DNA of 64,000 nucleotides, taken from Yersinia enterocolitica. Lineage in GTDB: Bacteria > Pseudomonadota > Gammaproteobacteria > Enterobacterales > Enterobacteriaceae. The notes under the pieces were generated by a model, which did no database searches, was not told where the DNA came from, and saw only the letters and a program-made list of their open reading frames with translations. Below, piece after piece: positions 19,098-30,110 of the stretch (its first letter is position 1; each line of letters opens with the position of its first letter). Both the position numbers and the translations under genes were made by a program. Location: NCBI GenBank assembly GCA_002082245.2, contig NBTC02000002.1, forward strand, positions 3,472,001-3,536,000. Reading direction: 5' to 3'.

Positions 19098-20309
19098 ATG
19101 TCCCAGCCATTTAATCGACACCCTTTTTATCAGCAATTAGAACAACAACTCATAACTACCCGTGCTGAAGGGTTGTATAAAAACGAGCGAATTATCACCA
19201 CCGCCCAGCAAGCAGACATTGCTGTAGCTGATGGAAGCCGTGTTATTAATTTCTGCGCCAATAACTATTTGGGCCTGGCCAACCACCCAAGGTTGATCGC
19301 AGCCGCTAAGCAAGGCATGGATACTCATGGTTTTGGTATGGCGTCGGTTCGTTTTATTTGTGGTACCCAAGACACACATAAAGAGTTAGAGCAGAAGCTA
19401 GCCAGTTTCCTCGGTATGGAAGATGCCATTCTTTACTCTTCTTGTTTTGATGCTAACGGCGGTTTGTTTGAAACCCTGCTGGGGCCAGAAGATGCCATTA
19501 TTTCTGATGCGCTGAATCATGCTTCAATCATTGATGGTGTACGGTTATGTAAAGCCAAGCGCTACCGTTATGCCAATAACGATATGAGCGAACTGGAAGT
19601 CCAACTCAAACAAGCCAAAGCAGATGGTGCGCGTCATATTATGATTGCCACTGACGGTGTGTTCTCCATGGATGGTGTCATTGCCAACCTGAAAGGTGTT
19701 TGTGATTTGGCGGATGAGTATCAGGCATTAGTGATGGTCGATGACTCCCATGCTGTGGGTTTTGTGGGGGCTAATGGTCGTGGCACTCATGAATACTGCG
19801 AAGTAATGGATCGCGTTGATATTATCACCGGTACTTTGGGTAAAGCACTGGGTGGGGCGTCAGGCGGTTATACCGCTGGCCGCAAAGAAGTGGTTGAGTG
19901 GTTGCGCCAGCGTTCACGGCCTTACTTGTTCTCAAATTCATTGGCTCCAGCAATAGTAGCGGCTTCTATTGAAGTGTTATCGCTATTGGAAGACGGCGCT
20001 GAACTGCGTGATCGCTTATGGTCGAATGCGCGTTTATTCCGCGAGAAAATGAGTGCCGCCGGATTCACATTGGCTGGCGCTGATCATGCCATCATTCCTG
20101 TCATGCTCGGTGATGCGGCACTTGCGCAAAAATTTGCCAATGCCTTGCTGAAAGAGGGTATTTACGTTACCGGCTTCTTCTATCCGGTGGTACCGAAAGG
20201 CCAGGCGCGGATCCGTACCCAAATGTCGGCGGATCATACGACAGAGCAAGTCGAGCGGGCTATTGAAGCCTTTGTGCGTATCGGCAAACAACTTAACGTT
20301 ATTGCGTAA
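19098..20309 (+). CDS. kbl: 2-amino-3-ketobutyrate CoA ligase
   Basis: A 403-residue PLP enzyme that cleaves 2-amino-3-ketobutyrate with CoA to glycine and acetyl-CoA. The pyridoxal Lys lies in [15 protein letters not shown], and [11 protein letters not shown] carries the PLP-ring Asp and His. It precedes tdh by nine bases, so the two consecutive enzymes of threonine degradation form an operon. GGAG precedes the ATG by eight bases. It is five residues longer than the E. coli enzyme, mainly at the ends. Confidence 0.97.
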   Translation: MSQPFNRHPFYQQLEQQLITTRAEGLYKNERIITTAQQADIAVADGSRVINFCANNYLGLANHPRLIAAAKQGMDTHGFGMASVRFICGTQDTHKELEQKLASFLGMEDAILYSSCFDANGGLFETLLGPEDAIISDALNHASIIDGVRLCKAKRYRYANNDMSELEVQLKQAKADGARHIMIATDGVFSMDGVIANLKGVCDLADEYQALVMVDDSHAVGFVGANGRGTHEYCEVMDRVDIITGTLGKALGGASGGYTAGRKEVVEWLRQRSRPYLFSNSLAPAIVAASIEVLSLLEDGAELRDRLWSNARLFREKMSAAGFTLAGADHAIIPVMLGDAALAQKFANALLKEGIYVTGFFYPVVPKGQARIRTQMSADHTTEQVERAIEAFVRIGKQLNVIA

Positions 20310-20318
20310 GGAATGTTC

Positions 20319-21344
20319 ATGAAAGCATTGTCTAAACTGAAGGCCGAAGAAGGTATCTGGATGACCGATGTGCCGCCACCAGAGCTGGGGCACAACGATA
20401 TCATGATCAAAATTCGCAAAACCGCTATCTGTGGTACCGATGTGCATATTTATAATTGGGATGAATGGTCGCAAAAAACGATCCCCGTCCCAATGGTGGT
20501 TGGCCACGAATATGTTGGTGAAGTTGTCGCCATTGGTCAGGAAGTGAAAGGCTTTAATATTGGTGATCGGGTGTCTGGCGAGGGTCATATTACCTGCGGT
20601 CATTGCCGTAATTGCCGTGGTGGTCGTACTCATTTGTGCCGTAATACCGTGGGGGTTGGGGTTAACCGCCCTGGTTCTTTTGCTGAGTATTTGGTCATTC
20701 CTGCCTTCAATGCGTTCAAAATTCCAGACAATATTTCTGATGAGCTAGCCGCTATTTTTGACCCCTTCGGTAATGCGGTGCATACCGCGTTATCCTTTGA
20801 TTTAGTGGGTGAAGATGTGCTGGTTTCCGGTGCTGGCCCGATTGGTATCATGGCCGCAGCCGTGTGTAAGCATGTTGGCGCTCGCCATGTTGTTATCACT
20901 GATGTGAATGAATATCGCCTGGATCTGGCGCGTAAAATGGGTGTAACCCGTGCCGTTAACGTTAGTAAAGAGAATCTGACGGATGTGATGGCTGAACTGG
21001 GCATGACTGAAGGGTTTGATGTCGGTCTGGAAATGTCAGGTGCGCCACCGGCGTTCCGTTCATTACTTAACTCAATGAATCATGGTGGGCGTATCGCAAT
21101 GCTGGGGATACCTCCCTCTGATATGTCTATCGACTGGAATCAGGTGATCTTCAAAGGGCTGTTTATCAAAGGAATATATGGCCGTGAAATGTTTGAAACC
21201 TGGTACAAAATGGCAGCACTAATTCAATCTGGCTTGGATTTAACCCCGATAATCACTCATCGTTTCTCTATTGATGAGTTCCAGCAAGGGTTTGATGCGA
21301 TGCGTTCGGGTAAGTCGGGTAAGGTGGTTTTAAGCTGGGACTAA
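20319..21344 (+). CDS. tdh: L-threonine 3-dehydrogenase
   Basis: A 341-residue zinc-dependent medium-chain dehydrogenase that oxidises threonine to 2-amino-3-ketobutyrate with NAD. The catalytic zinc region is [13 protein letters not shown] and GHEYVG; the structural zinc loop is [15 protein letters not shown]; the NAD site is [11 protein letters not shown]. The start at 20319 has AAGGA six bases upstream; an ATG two codons earlier (20313) is not spaced for it. A large ERIC repeat follows the gene. Confidence 0.97.
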   Translation: MKALSKLKAEEGIWMTDVPPPELGHNDIMIKIRKTAICGTDVHIYNWDEWSQKTIPVPMVVGHEYVGEVVAIGQEVKGFNIGDRVSGEGHITCGHCRNCRGGRTHLCRNTVGVGVNRPGSFAEYLVIPAFNAFKIPDNISDELAAIFDPFGNAVHTALSFDLVGEDVLVSGAGPIGIMAAAVCKHVGARHVVITDVNEYRLDLARKMGVTRAVNVSKENLTDVMAELGMTEGFDVGLEMSGAPPAFRSLLNSMNHGGRIAMLGIPPSDMSIDWNQVIFKGLFIKGIYGREMFETWYKMAALIQSGLDLTPIITHRFSIDEFQQGFDAMRSGKSGKVVLSWD

Positions 21345-21345
21345 A

Positions 21346-21573
21346 ATATTCCCTTCGGGCCTTGAAGTTGCAGGGGTGTTGGCTGCGCGCGTTACTCGGC
21401 CCATCCATGGGCCTCGCCTCTGCGAGGCCGCTGCAAGCAGCGTTCAAATCTGCTCCCGACAGATTTGTTACCCGAATCACTTACTTGTAGTTGACCTTAC
21501 ATGAATAAGCTCATCGGGATGAGTTTGCTGGCCGCCTACCTGCACCTCCAATGACTTTGGGAATTCCCTTCGG
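21346..21573. repeat. ERIC repeat with an internal insertion
   Basis: The ends (CCCTTCGGGCCTTGAAGTTG at the left, and CACCTCCAATGACTTTGGG at the right) and the core CACTTACTTGTAG with ATAAGCTCATCGGGATGAG are those of ERIC/IRU repeats. The unit is about 228 bases instead of 127 because the left half contains extra sequence (CTCGGCCCATCCATGGGCC and onward). The same type of insertion is in the copy at 53885. Nothing else is in this 284-base gap between tdh and yibQ. Confidence 0.8.
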
Positions 21574-21628
21574 CCTTGAAGCTGCAGGATTGAGAGCGGG
21601 GCAGTCAGGTGATGATTGCCCCGTTTTA

Positions 21629-22660
21629 TTAAGGCTTATCCGCTTTCGGTTTATCGCCGTCTTGGTTATTCGATTTTGGTTTATCCACCGGAATAACTGG
21701 CGCTACTGGCGGGAAGTATTGCTGCCAATGCCGCTGAACAAAGACCACCGCAGGGCTTTGCATCAAGCTCTCACCTATGATGCTAAACATCCTGTCTGCG
21801 TAGATTTTCTCCGCTACATAGCCCTCTTTCGCTTTGCATTGCTTGATAGCTTTCAGGCGATCGCCTTGGGTTGAGCCAGGTAGTTTGGTTTTACCCGACA
21901 ACCTGCCGCCACTGTTATTTTGCGTATTGTTTTGTACCGGCTCATTGAGAAGTGCACTTGGCCGGACTAATACGATATCAGCAGGTAACTGAGGCAACAT
22001 TTGTTGCAACACTTTAATGGTGGCCGGATGGGGGTGCCCGATAGCAATAGCCGAACCATTACGACGAGCCAGTTCTACCGCACGGTTAAACTGTTGGCGG
22101 ATCGCCGCTTCATTTTGTGGGTCATCCAAAAAGACTTTGCGCTTAATGACCTTAACCTGAGTCCCCTCTGCGGCACGGCTCGCTTGGCTATTACCGATGG
22201 TCACGCTATCGAGGAAATAGAGCTGATAGTGGTCCAGCTCCCGCATCACTTTCTGCATGCCGGAGAAACTGGAGGTCATTGCGCTGCCCATATGGTTATT
22301 CATGCCCTTGGCATAGGGGACATTATTCACCGCCTGGCGCATGATGCGCTGAATCTCTTCGCTGCTCATTGATGGCTGTAATGTGTCGCGCTCCAGCGGT
22401 TGTTTGCTTAGGGGAGCCATCGGCAAATGAATCAGTATTTCGCGCCCTTGATTATGGGCTTTGACGGCCATCTCTCTGGCATAAGGTGCATTCGGTAGGA
22501 TAGCCACCGAAATAGGCAGTGGCATCTGTAAAATCTTGTTTTCGTTCTGGGGGCGATAACCAAAGTCATCAATCACAATAGAAAGTTTGCCCGCCTGTGC
22601 GGCGTTAGCGATGAGTAGGGCGGTTACAATGATAAATCGGCGTGTGTTGAAATAGTGCAA
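21629..22660 (-). CDS. yibQ: divergent polysaccharide deacetylase family protein YibQ
   Basis: A 343-residue periplasmic protein. After a signal peptide (FIIVTALLIANAAQA) comes the deacetylase-2 domain with KLSIVIDDFGYRPQNENKIL, LIHLPMAPLSKQPLE, NNHMGSAMTS and GHPHPATIKVLQQ, where the Asp and His residues line the expected metal site. I place the start at a TTG (22660), which has AGGGA seven bases upstream and gives a proper signal peptide; the frame upstream to 22699 runs into envC without a ribosome site. It is 24 bases after envC in the gpmI-envC-yibQ run. The C-terminal 20 residues are rich in Lys, Pro and Asp. Confidence 0.88.
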   Translation of the reverse strand: MHYFNTRRFIIVTALLIANAAQAGKLSIVIDDFGYRPQNENKILQMPLPISVAILPNAPYAREMAVKAHNQGREILIHLPMAPLSKQPLERDTLQPSMSSEEIQRIMRQAVNNVPYAKGMNNHMGSAMTSSFSGMQKVMRELDHYQLYFLDSVTIGNSQASRAAEGTQVKVIKRKVFLDDPQNEAAIRQQFNRAVELARRNGSAIAIGHPHPATIKVLQQMLPQLPADIVLVRPSALLNEPVQNNTQNNSGGRLSGKTKLPGSTQGDRLKAIKQCKAKEGYVAEKIYADRMFSIIGESLMQSPAVVFVQRHWQQYFPPVAPVIPVDKPKSNNQDGDKPKADKP

Positions 22661-22683
22661 TACAAGTTCCCTAAGGTTGTTCG

Positions 22684-24054
22684 CTATCGTCCTAACCAAG
22701 GTTGTGGGTTAACAGCTTGTCCCTGACGGCGGATTTCGAAATAGAGTGATGGCTCACCTTGGCCGCCACTGGTACCAACAAGGGCGATCGGTTGACCAGC
22801 TTTCACCTGAGCACCCACATTGACTAGTGCACTCTGATTGTAGCCATACAAACTCATATCCCCTCTACCATGCTCGATAACCACAACCAAACCATAGCCT
22901 TGCAGCCAGTCAGCCAATAAGACACGGCCATCGGCGATCGCTTTTACTTCACTGCCTTCTGGTGCAGAGATAACCATGCCTTTCCAGCGTAGTTCACCTT
23001 GTAAGGCTTCACCGAAACGATGAGTTACATTACCACGGACCGGCCAGACAGCTTGCCCATCCGGGCGACCAAGGCCGCCAGTGCGTGCCATTAATGAGCG
23101 CTCACTTTCACTTGGTTTGTAGCTAGAACCGGTTTTCTTGGCTTGTTGTTCTTTAACTTTTATCTGTTCGCGTACCCGAGCGGCTTCTTTGGCCTCTCGT
23201 TCGGCGCGAGCTTTCGCTTCTCGTTCTGCTTTGGCTATTTGATCACGCAAGCGGGTTTCGTTTAGTTTTAACTCAGCCAGGCCTTGCTGATCTTTTTCCA
23301 GTGAAGCTTCCAGCGAGGTCAGGGTTTTCTTGCGTGCGGTACGTGCTTGTTCCAGTTTTTGCTGCTGAGTTTTCTGCTCATTCAACACGGTTTTTTGCTG
23401 ATTTTGCTTTTGCTCCAGCGTTTTTTTCTCGGCAGAGAGATGGGTACGAGTCTGTTTCAGCTCTTCAATAGATTGCTGTCGTGCTTCATTGAGGTAACTG
23501 AAATAAGCCAGAATACGCTCACTGCGCTGGCTCTCTTCGCCACTTAAAATAAGCTGTAAACCACTGTGTTGGCCCTGTTTAAAGGCAGCATCAAGTTGTT
23601 TAGACAGAATATTTTGTTGCTGGGATTGTTTACTCTCGAGTTTCTCAATCGAGGAGGTGAGACGGGATATTTCTTGGTCTAACTCAGTCAGGGTACCTTG
23701 GGTGTCACGCAGGCTGCGGCTGGCCTGAGCAATGGTATTTTCCTGTTGTTTCAACTGATCCAGCAATGAACTGCGTTGCTGCTTTTGTTGCTGAACACTT
23801 TTTTCTTTTTCGGCAATATCCTGCTGAATGGTCTTCAACTGGTCTTTGCTTTGTGCGGTTTTTGCTGTAGCGGGGGCATCTGCTGCCGTGCCGGATAATG
23901 GCAATAGCAATACGCCAGCGCAAAAAACGCTGGCGTACAGTGCTGACCACGGGCGACGCACCAACTGACCGGACAGCCGAGAAACTGTATCTCGGCTGGT
24001 GGTAATGGCATCTTCCGTAACCATTAATTTTGCAAATGACGCCTTTTCCTTCAT
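22684..24054 (-). CDS. envC: murein hydrolase activator EnvC
   Basis: A 456-residue periplasmic activator of the amidases AmiA and AmiB at the division site, recruited by FtsEX. It has a signal or anchor stretch (LYASVFCAGVLLLPLSGTAA), a very long coiled coil (about residues 65-320, rich in Gln, Lys and Glu), and a C-terminal degenerate LytM domain (FGEALQGELRWKGMVISAPE to GEPSLYFEIRRQGQAVNPQPW) lacking the full zinc set, as is normal for EnvC. The N-terminus is about 35 residues longer than in E. coli, so a later start is possible. It follows gpmI after nine bases. Confidence 0.95.
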   Translation of the reverse strand: MKEKASFAKLMVTEDAITTSRDTVSRLSGQLVRRPWSALYASVFCAGVLLLPLSGTAADAPATAKTAQSKDQLKTIQQDIAEKEKSVQQQKQQRSSLLDQLKQQENTIAQASRSLRDTQGTLTELDQEISRLTSSIEKLESKQSQQQNILSKQLDAAFKQGQHSGLQLILSGEESQRSERILAYFSYLNEARQQSIEELKQTRTHLSAEKKTLEQKQNQQKTVLNEQKTQQQKLEQARTARKKTLTSLEASLEKDQQGLAELKLNETRLRDQIAKAEREAKARAEREAKEAARVREQIKVKEQQAKKTGSSYKPSESERSLMARTGGLGRPDGQAVWPVRGNVTHRFGEALQGELRWKGMVISAPEGSEVKAIADGRVLLADWLQGYGLVVVIEHGRGDMSLYGYNQSALVNVGAQVKAGQPIALVGTSGGQGEPSLYFEIRRQGQAVNPQPWLGR

Positions 24055-24063
24055 AACGAAGGA

Positions 24064-25611
24064 TTATTCCACGATGAACAGCGGCTTACCAGTCATCTCT
24101 TGCGGGATTTCCATTTCCATCAGTGACAACATGGTTGGTGCGATATCTGAAAGTTTGCCACCTTCCACCGCTTTAACCCCTTTATTGCCGACATAAATCA
24201 GTGGCACTGGCAGGCTGGTATGGGCGGTATGGGCCTGACCGGTTGCCGGGTCGCGCATCTGCTCAGCGTTGCCGTGGTCGGCGGTGATAAGCAATTGGCC
24301 ATCGGCGGCTTTTACGGCAGCAACCACTTGTTCAATACAATTATCCAGTGTTTCTACTGCTTTCACCGCAGCATCGTAATCACCGGTATGACCAACCATA
24401 TCGCCGTTCGGATAGTTACAAATTATCACATCATATTTGCCACTGCCGATAGCGCCGACCAGTTTCTCAGTCAGTTCTGCTGAACTCATTTCCGGTTGCA
24501 GGTCATAAGTGGCCACTTTCGGTGAGTTGATCAGGATACGGTCTTCGCCTTTAAATGGTTCTTCAACGCCGCCGTTATAGAAGAAAGTGACGTGAGCATA
24601 CTTTTCAGTTTCGGAAATACGTAACTGGGTTTTGTCATGCTTCATCAGCCACTCACCGAAGGTATTCTGTAGTGATGCTGGTGGGTAAGCGCAGGCCACT
24701 TTAATATCCGCTGCATATTCGGTCAGCATAACGAAATCGCCGAAATTAACTACTTTATCGCGTTTGAAACCGTCAAAATCGGCATTAACAAAGCTGCGGG
24801 TGATTTGACGGGCGCGGTCAGCGCGGAAGTTCATGAAGATCAGCGCGTCGCCATCGTTCATCGCCGCATCGGCTTCGCCAGCCGCCTGAATGACAGTTGG
24901 TCGGACAAATTCATCGTTTTCATCACGGGCATAAGCTGCTTGCAAACCTGCGACGGCGTTATCGACGGTGAATTCACCTTTTGCCTGAGTCAGCAAATCG
25001 TAAGCCAGTTGTACGCGATCCCAGCGGTTATCACGGTCCATCGCATAGTAACGACCAATAATAGAAGCGATGCGACCTTTACCCAGCGCGGCAAATTTCT
25101 CAGTGAATCGTTTCAGTGAAGATTCCGCACTGCGCGGCGGAGTGTCACGTCCATCGAGGAATGCGTGCAGATAAATAGCCGTCGCACCGCGTTTGGCGGC
25201 CAGTTCAACCATCGCCAGAATGTGGTCTTCGTGGCTGTGTACACCACCGGCAGATAACAGACCCATAATGTGGACCGCTTTGCCTGCTTTAACCGCTTTA
25301 TCAATCGCTGCTGTTAAGGTTGAGTTAGTGAAAAAGTCGCCGTCTTTGATCTCTTTGTCGAGACGGGTCAAGTCCTGATAAACAATGCGACCAGCTCCCA
25401 GGTTGACGTGGCCCACTTCAGAGTTACCCATTTGCCCATCTGGCAGGCCAACATCCAGACCGGACGCGGCAATTAAAGTATGAGGCTGTTGCTGCCATAA
25501 ACGGTCCATAACCGGCGTTTTAGCATTCAGAATGGCATTATCCTGCTGCTCTTCGCGGTGACCATAGCCATCAAGAATAGTCAGTACCAGTGGTTTTTTA
25601 GTGCTCGACAT
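24064..25611 (-). CDS. gpmI: cofactor-independent phosphoglycerate mutase
   Basis: A 515-residue manganese-dependent alkaline-phosphatase-superfamily enzyme interconverting 3- and 2-phosphoglycerate. The phosphoserine nucleophile is in [17 protein letters not shown], and metal ligands are seen in [32 protein letters not shown] and [11 protein letters not shown]. Full length. It heads the gpmI-envC-yibQ cluster and is divergent from yibN across a 330-base gap. Confidence 0.97.
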   Translation of the reverse strand: MSSTKKPLVLTILDGYGHREEQQDNAILNAKTPVMDRLWQQQPHTLIAASGLDVGLPDGQMGNSEVGHVNLGAGRIVYQDLTRLDKEIKDGDFFTNSTLTAAIDKAVKAGKAVHIMGLLSAGGVHSHEDHILAMVELAAKRGATAIYLHAFLDGRDTPPRSAESSLKRFTEKFAALGKGRIASIIGRYYAMDRDNRWDRVQLAYDLLTQAKGEFTVDNAVAGLQAAYARDENDEFVRPTVIQAAGEADAAMNDGDALIFMNFRADRARQITRSFVNADFDGFKRDKVVNFGDFVMLTEYAADIKVACAYPPASLQNTFGEWLMKHDKTQLRISETEKYAHVTFFYNGGVEEPFKGEDRILINSPKVATYDLQPEMSSAELTEKLVGAIGSGKYDVIICNYPNGDMVGHTGDYDAAVKAVETLDNCIEQVVAAVKAADGQLLITADHGNAEQMRDPATGQAHTAHTSLPVPLIYVGNKGVKAVEGGKLSDIAPTMLSLMEMEIPQEMTGKPLFIVE

Positions 25612-25941
25612 TGCATAACCTCTTTCTTATAAGTCCAAGTGTCAAATAGCAGCGAACATCCAACGATATGCGCGGCTATGTACACTCGGCTATTTACGTT
25701 AACGTATTTACACCGCCAGAACGAAGGCGGTAATTTACTACAAAACCGGTTAAAAATAGCCCAAAGAGATCAACATTGGCGTGGGGTTTTGCGTAATTGT
25801 CATCATTTAGACGACAAAAGTTTCCGAAATGGCTCGCAGTTTCTGCAATAGCACTTGCATATTGGCTGTATTTGCCGCAACGCGCAGGTATACTCTGTGA
25901 CCTTGAATATTATCCCCTAACTAACGGGAGTTTTTACCCCC
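25612..25941. other. divergent intergenic region gpmI / yibN
   Basis: These 330 bases carry the two divergent promoters. I see no gene, ERIC repeat or terminator. The first ~60 bases next to gpmI contain AT-rich promoter-like sequence, and GAATATTAT just before yibN could be a -10 region. Confidence 0.5.
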
Positions 25942-26376
25942 ATGTTGCAAGAAATTATGCAATTCATTAGCCAGCATCCGGTTTTGAGTCTGGCTTGGGT
26001 GGCGTTGTTCGTCGCCGTAATTTTCACCAGCTTTAAAACCTCTCTCTCTAAAGTGAAAGAGATTACCCGTGGTGAAGCGACGCGTCTGATTAACAAAGAA
26101 GATGCGGTTGTGGTTGATATCCGCACACGTGATGATTATCGCAAAGGCCATATCGCCAGTTCTATTAATTTGCTGCCAAGCGACATTAAAAACGGTAATT
26201 TGGCTGAATTGGAAAAACACAAAACACAGCCTATCATTGTGGTTTGTGCTACTGGGACAACCTCTCGTGCTTCGGCTGAACTGCTGAACAAAGCAGGCTT
26301 TGAACGCGTATTTACCTTGAAAGAAGGTATCTCCGGTTGGAGTGGCGAGAATCTACCACTGGCGCGCGGCAAGTAA
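25942..26376 (+). CDS. yibN: membrane-anchored rhodanese-like protein YibN
   Basis: A 144-residue protein with one N-terminal membrane segment ([18 protein letters not shown]) followed by a rhodanese domain. The catalytic loop is CATGTTSR, which keeps the active Cys and Arg of sulfurtransferases. It begins the conserved yibN-grxC-secB-gpsA-cysE series. The substrate in vivo is unknown; E. coli YibN has been linked to the Sec/YidC insertion machinery. The length equals the E. coli protein. Confidence 0.93.
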   Translation: MLQEIMQFISQHPVLSLAWVALFVAVIFTSFKTSLSKVKEITRGEATRLINKEDAVVVDIRTRDDYRKGHIASSINLLPSDIKNGNLAELEKHKTQPIIVVCATGTTSRASAELLNKAGFERVFTLKEGISGWSGENLPLARGK

Positions 26377-26478
26377 TCATATTGCCTGCGTTTTAGTGAT
26401 ATGAGTATTGAGCTGTACCCGTATTTGTTATAAAAATTCGCTATATCAATAAATTATAATGTTAACTGAGGTGTATCC

Positions 26479-26727
26479 ATGGCGAAGATTGAGATTTATA
26501 CCAAAGCAACCTGCCCGTTCTGCCATCGTGCCAAAGCACTGCTGAACCACAAAGGTGCTGCTTTCCATGAAATCGCAATTGATAGTGATCCGGCCAAACG
26601 CGAAGAGATGATTGCTCGGAGTGGGCGGACGACTGTGCCTCAGGTATTTATTGATGGGCAGCATATCGGTGGCTGTGATGATTTACACGCCCTGGATGCG
26701 CGCGGTGGGCTTGATCCGCTGCTTTAA
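26479..26727 (+). CDS. grxC: glutaredoxin 3
   Basis: An 82-residue glutathione-dependent thiol oxidoreductase. The dithiol active site is TCPFCHRAK near residue 12, and the cis-Pro and GSH-binding loop is TTVPQVFIDGQHIGGCDDL. It is 103 bases after yibN and 90 before secB. The GAGG of the ribosome site lies eight bases before the ATG. Confidence 0.97.
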   Translation: MAKIEIYTKATCPFCHRAKALLNHKGAAFHEIAIDSDPAKREEMIARSGRTTVPQVFIDGQHIGGCDDLHALDARGGLDPLL

Positions 26728-26816
26728 CTCGTCAGTGGGTCCCATTAATTTGATGGACAGAGCCCACGGCGGCAGTGCTATTTAATACAGACGTCTAACT
26801 TAGGGTATTTATACAC

Positions 26817-27287
26817 ATGTCCGAACAAAACAACACAGAGATGGCTTTCCAGATCCAGCGTATCTACACCAAAGATATCTCTTTCGAAGCACCAAATGCC
26901 CCGCAGGTTTTCCAGCAGGATTGGCAACCAGAAGTTAAACTTGATCTTGATACTGCTTCTAGTCAACTGGCTGAAGATGTGTATGAAGTGGTACTGCGAG
27001 TGACGGTAACCGCCTCTTTGGGTGAAGAAACTGCATTCCTGTGTGAAGTTCAGCAGGGTGGTATCTTCTCCATCGCGGGTATCGATGGTACCCAGTTGGC
27101 GCATTGCTTAGGTGCATACTGCCCGAACATTTTGTTCCCGTATGCTCGCGAATGCATCACCAGCCTGGTTTCTCGTGGTACTTTCCCACAGCTTAATTTG
27201 GCACCGGTTAACTTTGATGCCCTGTTCATGAACTATCTGCAACAGCAGGCTGACGGCGAAGGTGCTGAACAACGTCAGGATGCCTGA
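26817..27287 (+). CDS. secB: protein-export chaperone SecB
   Basis: A 156-residue tetrameric chaperone that keeps preproteins unfolded and hands them to SecA. The start [20 protein letters not shown] and the segment [21 protein letters not shown] are characteristic. Its TGA overlaps the gpsA start (TGATG), so translation of the two is coupled, as in E. coli. Confidence 0.97.
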   Translation: MSEQNNTEMAFQIQRIYTKDISFEAPNAPQVFQQDWQPEVKLDLDTASSQLAEDVYEVVLRVTVTASLGEETAFLCEVQQGGIFSIAGIDGTQLAHCLGAYCPNILFPYARECITSLVSRGTFPQLNLAPVNFDALFMNYLQQQADGEGAEQRQDA

Positions 27288-28306
27288 TGAACACCATCAA
27301 TGCTTCAATGACTGTAATCGGTGCCGGATCTTACGGCACCGCATTAGCCATTACGCTGGCGCGTAATGGCCATCAAGTCGTGTTATGGGGTCATGACCCT
27401 AAGCATATTCAGGTTTTGCAACGTGATCGTTGTAACCAAGCTTTCCTACCCGATGTTCCTTTCCCAGATACCTTATTACTGGAAACCGATCTGGCACGTG
27501 CGCTGGCAGCCAGCCGCGATGTGTTAGTCGTGGTACCTAGCCATGTCTTCGGTGCGGTATTGCATCAGTTGAAACCACATTTACGCAAAGATGCACGTAT
27601 CGTTTGGGCGACCAAAGGGCTTGAGGCCGAAACTGGCCGCTTGCTGGCGGATGTGGCGCGCGAAGTGTTGGGTGAAACTATCCCGCTGGCGGTGGTGTCT
27701 GGCCCAACCTTTGCTAAAGAGTTGGCAGCAGGGTTACCGACGGCAATTGCGCTGGCATCAACCGATGCGCAATTTAGCGAAGACCTGCAACAGTTATTGC
27801 ACTGTGGCAAAAGCTTCCGGGTTTACAGTAATGCTGATTTTATCGGGGTGCAGCTTGGCGGTGCGGTGAAAAACGTGATTGCGATTGGTGCCGGGATGTC
27901 CGATGGCATTGGTTTTGGTGCGAATGCCCGTACTGCACTGATAACCCGAGGTTTGGCCGAAATGACGCGGCTGGGTTCTGCATTGGGTGCCGACCCTTCC
28001 ACCTTTATGGGCATGGCAGGCTTGGGTGATTTGGTGCTAACCTGCACAGATAACCAATCTCGTAACCGCCGGTTTGGTATTATGCTGGGCCAAGGGTTAG
28101 GGGTACAAGAAGCGCAGGACAAGATTGGTCAGGTGGTTGAAGGTTACCGCAATACCAAAGAAGTTCTGGCATTAGCCCAGCGCCATGGTGTTGAAATGCC
28201 GATAACTGAACAGATCTATCAAGTGCTCTATTGTCACAAAAATGCCCGTGAAGCGGCATTGACCTTATTGGGTCGGACCAAAAAAGATGAGAAAAGCGGC
28301 ATTTGA
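27287..28306 (+). CDS. gpsA: glycerol-3-phosphate dehydrogenase [NAD(P)+]
   Basis: A 339-residue cytoplasmic enzyme that reduces dihydroxyacetone phosphate to sn-glycerol 3-phosphate for phospholipid synthesis. It has the N-terminal dinucleotide site [18 protein letters not shown] and the catalytic Lys in [14 protein letters not shown], followed by the helical C-terminal domain with [13 protein letters not shown]. Full length. It overlaps secB and precedes cysE by 147 bases. Confidence 0.97.
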   Translation: MNTINASMTVIGAGSYGTALAITLARNGHQVVLWGHDPKHIQVLQRDRCNQAFLPDVPFPDTLLLETDLARALAASRDVLVVVPSHVFGAVLHQLKPHLRKDARIVWATKGLEAETGRLLADVAREVLGETIPLAVVSGPTFAKELAAGLPTAIALASTDAQFSEDLQQLLHCGKSFRVYSNADFIGVQLGGAVKNVIAIGAGMSDGIGFGANARTALITRGLAEMTRLGSALGADPSTFMGMAGLGDLVLTCTDNQSRNRRFGIMLGQGLGVQEAQDKIGQVVEGYRNTKEVLALAQRHGVEMPITEQIYQVLYCHKNAREAALTLLGRTKKDEKSGI

Positions 28307-28341
28307 TCGGTTACGCGGGTTTGGCGGAATAAAATAATAAT

Positions 28342-28404
28342 TACATACCTAAAGTCATTGGTGTTGCCGCTAACACTGCGGTGACCTCAACGAATATGGG
28401 TATA
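28342..28404. repeat. possible short (about 63-bp) ERIC-type repeat
   Basis: Ends TACATACCTAAAGTCA and CGAATATGGGTATA resemble an ERIC read on the other strand (TATACCC...AGGTATGTA), with an internal hairpin CCGC...GCGG. It lacks the standard ERIC core, so the assignment is weak. Confidence 0.35.
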
Positions 28405-28453
28405 GTTGCCTTGGTCGTTCCCTTGGGCAATTTTTTATGGGCAGGAGTAGGTA

Positions 28454-29275
28454 ATGTCGTCAGAAGAGTTAGAACTGGTCTGGAGTAGCATTAAATCAGA
28501 AGCAAGAGCACTGGCTGAGTGTGAACCCATGCTGGCGAGCTTTTTTCACGCGACATTATTGAAGCATGAGAATTTAGGCAGTGCCCTGAGTTATATTCTC
28601 GCGAATAAACTGGCTAATCCGATCATGCCTGCTATTGCCATCCGTGAGGTGGTTGAGGATGCTTATCGTGCAGATGCTCAGATGATAGTTTCGGCCGCGC
28701 GGGATATTCTGGCGGTGCGGCTGCGTGACCCGGCCGTTGATAAATACTCTACACCACTGCTGTATCTCAAAGGTTTCCACGCTTTACAGGCTTATCGTAT
28801 CGGTCATTGGTTGTGGGCGCAGGATCGTAAAGCGTTAGCTATTTACCTTCAAAATCAAGTCTCTGTTGCTTTTGGGGTTGATATCCACCCTGCGGCTACC
28901 ATTGGTTGCGGCATCATGTTGGACCACGCGACCGGTATTGTTATTGGCGAAACGGCAGTAGTTGAGAATGATGTATCGATCCTGCAATCGGTTACTTTAG
29001 GGGGGACCGGTAAAACCAGCGGTGATCGTCATCCGAAGATCCGTGAAGGTGTGATGATTGGGGCTGGGGCAAAAATTTTGGGGAATATCGAGGTTGGACG
29101 CGGTGCGAAAATTGGTGCCGGGTCCGTTGTATTGCAGGCGGTTCCCGCTCATACCACCGCAGCAGGGGTACCTGCCCGCATCGTTGGTAAACCCGAAAGT
29201 GATAAGCCGTCATTGGATATGGACCAGCATTTCAATGGGATTACCCATGGGTTTGAGTACGGCGACGGCATCTGA
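28454..29275 (+). CDS. cysE: serine O-acetyltransferase
   Basis: A 273-residue enzyme that acetylates serine with acetyl-CoA, the first step of cysteine synthesis. The N-terminal helical domain is followed by a left-handed beta-helix made of hexapeptide repeats (IHPAATIGCGIMLDHATG through GAKIGAGSVVLQAVPAHTTAAGVPA). The active His is in LDHATGIVIGE. The C-terminal tail ends in GI, as in the peptide that docks into O-acetylserine sulfhydrylase. GGAG lies nine bases before the ATG. Confidence 0.97.
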   Translation: MSSEELELVWSSIKSEARALAECEPMLASFFHATLLKHENLGSALSYILANKLANPIMPAIAIREVVEDAYRADAQMIVSAARDILAVRLRDPAVDKYSTPLLYLKGFHALQAYRIGHWLWAQDRKALAIYLQNQVSVAFGVDIHPAATIGCGIMLDHATGIVIGETAVVENDVSILQSVTLGGTGKTSGDRHPKIREGVMIGAGAKILGNIEVGRGAKIGAGSVVLQAVPAHTTAAGVPARIVGKPESDKPSLDMDQHFNGITHGFEYGDGI

Positions 29276-29276
29276 T

Positions 29277-29404
29277 CATCTCCTTCGTACTTGAAGCTGT
29301 AGCGGTGTTAGCTGCTCTTACTCACCCGAATTACTGACTTATGTCAGCTCATCGGGATGAGTTCGTTTGCTGCCTGGCTACAACTCCAATTACCTTGGAT
29401 GTAC
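29277..29404. repeat. ERIC repeat
   Basis: A diverged full-length copy directly after the cysE stop codon. The left part CTTCGTACTTGAAGCTGTAG, the core TTACTGACTTATGTCAG with CTCATCGGGATGAG, and the right part CAACTCCAATTACCTTGGA are the ERIC landmarks. Confidence 0.75.
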
Positions 29405-29446
29405 ACCTTTCTATTGGGTTGCTAGCTGATCACCGACACATTTTGG

Positions 29447-29944
29447 CTAAAACAACGACTCTCTCAGTAACGCACCCGGATAACCTAATTGCCGCCAGGC
29501 TTCATACACCACCACTGACACCGCGTTTGACAGATTCATGCTACGGCTATCGGCTTGCATCGGAATCCTGATTTTCTGTTGAGCAGGTAATGCATCCAAA
29601 ACACTGGCGGGCAAGCCACGGGTTTCAGGGCCAAACAACAGGTAATCATCAGCTTGATAGCTTACTGCACTGTGGGCTGGCGTCCCTTTGGTGGTTAGTG
29701 CAAATAATCGGGCAGGCTGCGCACTGTCGAGATTTTCACAATCTAAAAAGGCTTGATAATCATGGTGATGCTTAATACTGGCAAACTCATGATAATCAAG
29801 ACCTGCACGGCGTAAGCGTTTGTCATCCCAGGTGAAACCTAAAGGTTTAATCAGATGGAGCTGGCAGCCGGTATTCGCACATAACCGGATGATATTACCG
29901 GTATTGGGCGGAATTTCAGGTTCAAATAAAACGATATTAAGCAT
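29447..29944 (-). CDS. trmL: tRNA (cytidine/uridine-2'-O)-methyltransferase TrmL
   Basis: A 165-residue SPOUT-family methyltransferase acting on the wobble nucleotide 34 of leucine tRNAs. [20 protein letters not shown] at the start, [10 protein letters not shown] in the middle and [22 protein letters not shown] form the knotted SAM-binding fold. It is transcribed towards cysE. It is eight residues longer than the E. coli protein, partly through a small insertion (LDSAQPA). Confidence 0.95.
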   Translation of the reverse strand: MLNIVLFEPEIPPNTGNIIRLCANTGCQLHLIKPLGFTWDDKRLRRAGLDYHEFASIKHHHDYQAFLDCENLDSAQPARLFALTTKGTPAHSAVSYQADDYLLFGPETRGLPASVLDALPAQQKIRIPMQADSRSMNLSNAVSVVVYEAWRQLGYPGALLRESLF

Positions 29945-30110
29945 ATGTCCCCCAATAATGAGGGGCGCAGGATATCAGAAACCTCCCCTCTGTGCAGCGG
30001 TTGCTAATGTCAGTAGCACGCACAATAATTTAAAAGCAAGCAGCGGAGAGTGTAAGCAGTGGCGGTTTTATATGCTGATTACCACAGTCACTACCAACGG
30101 GGTATTTACC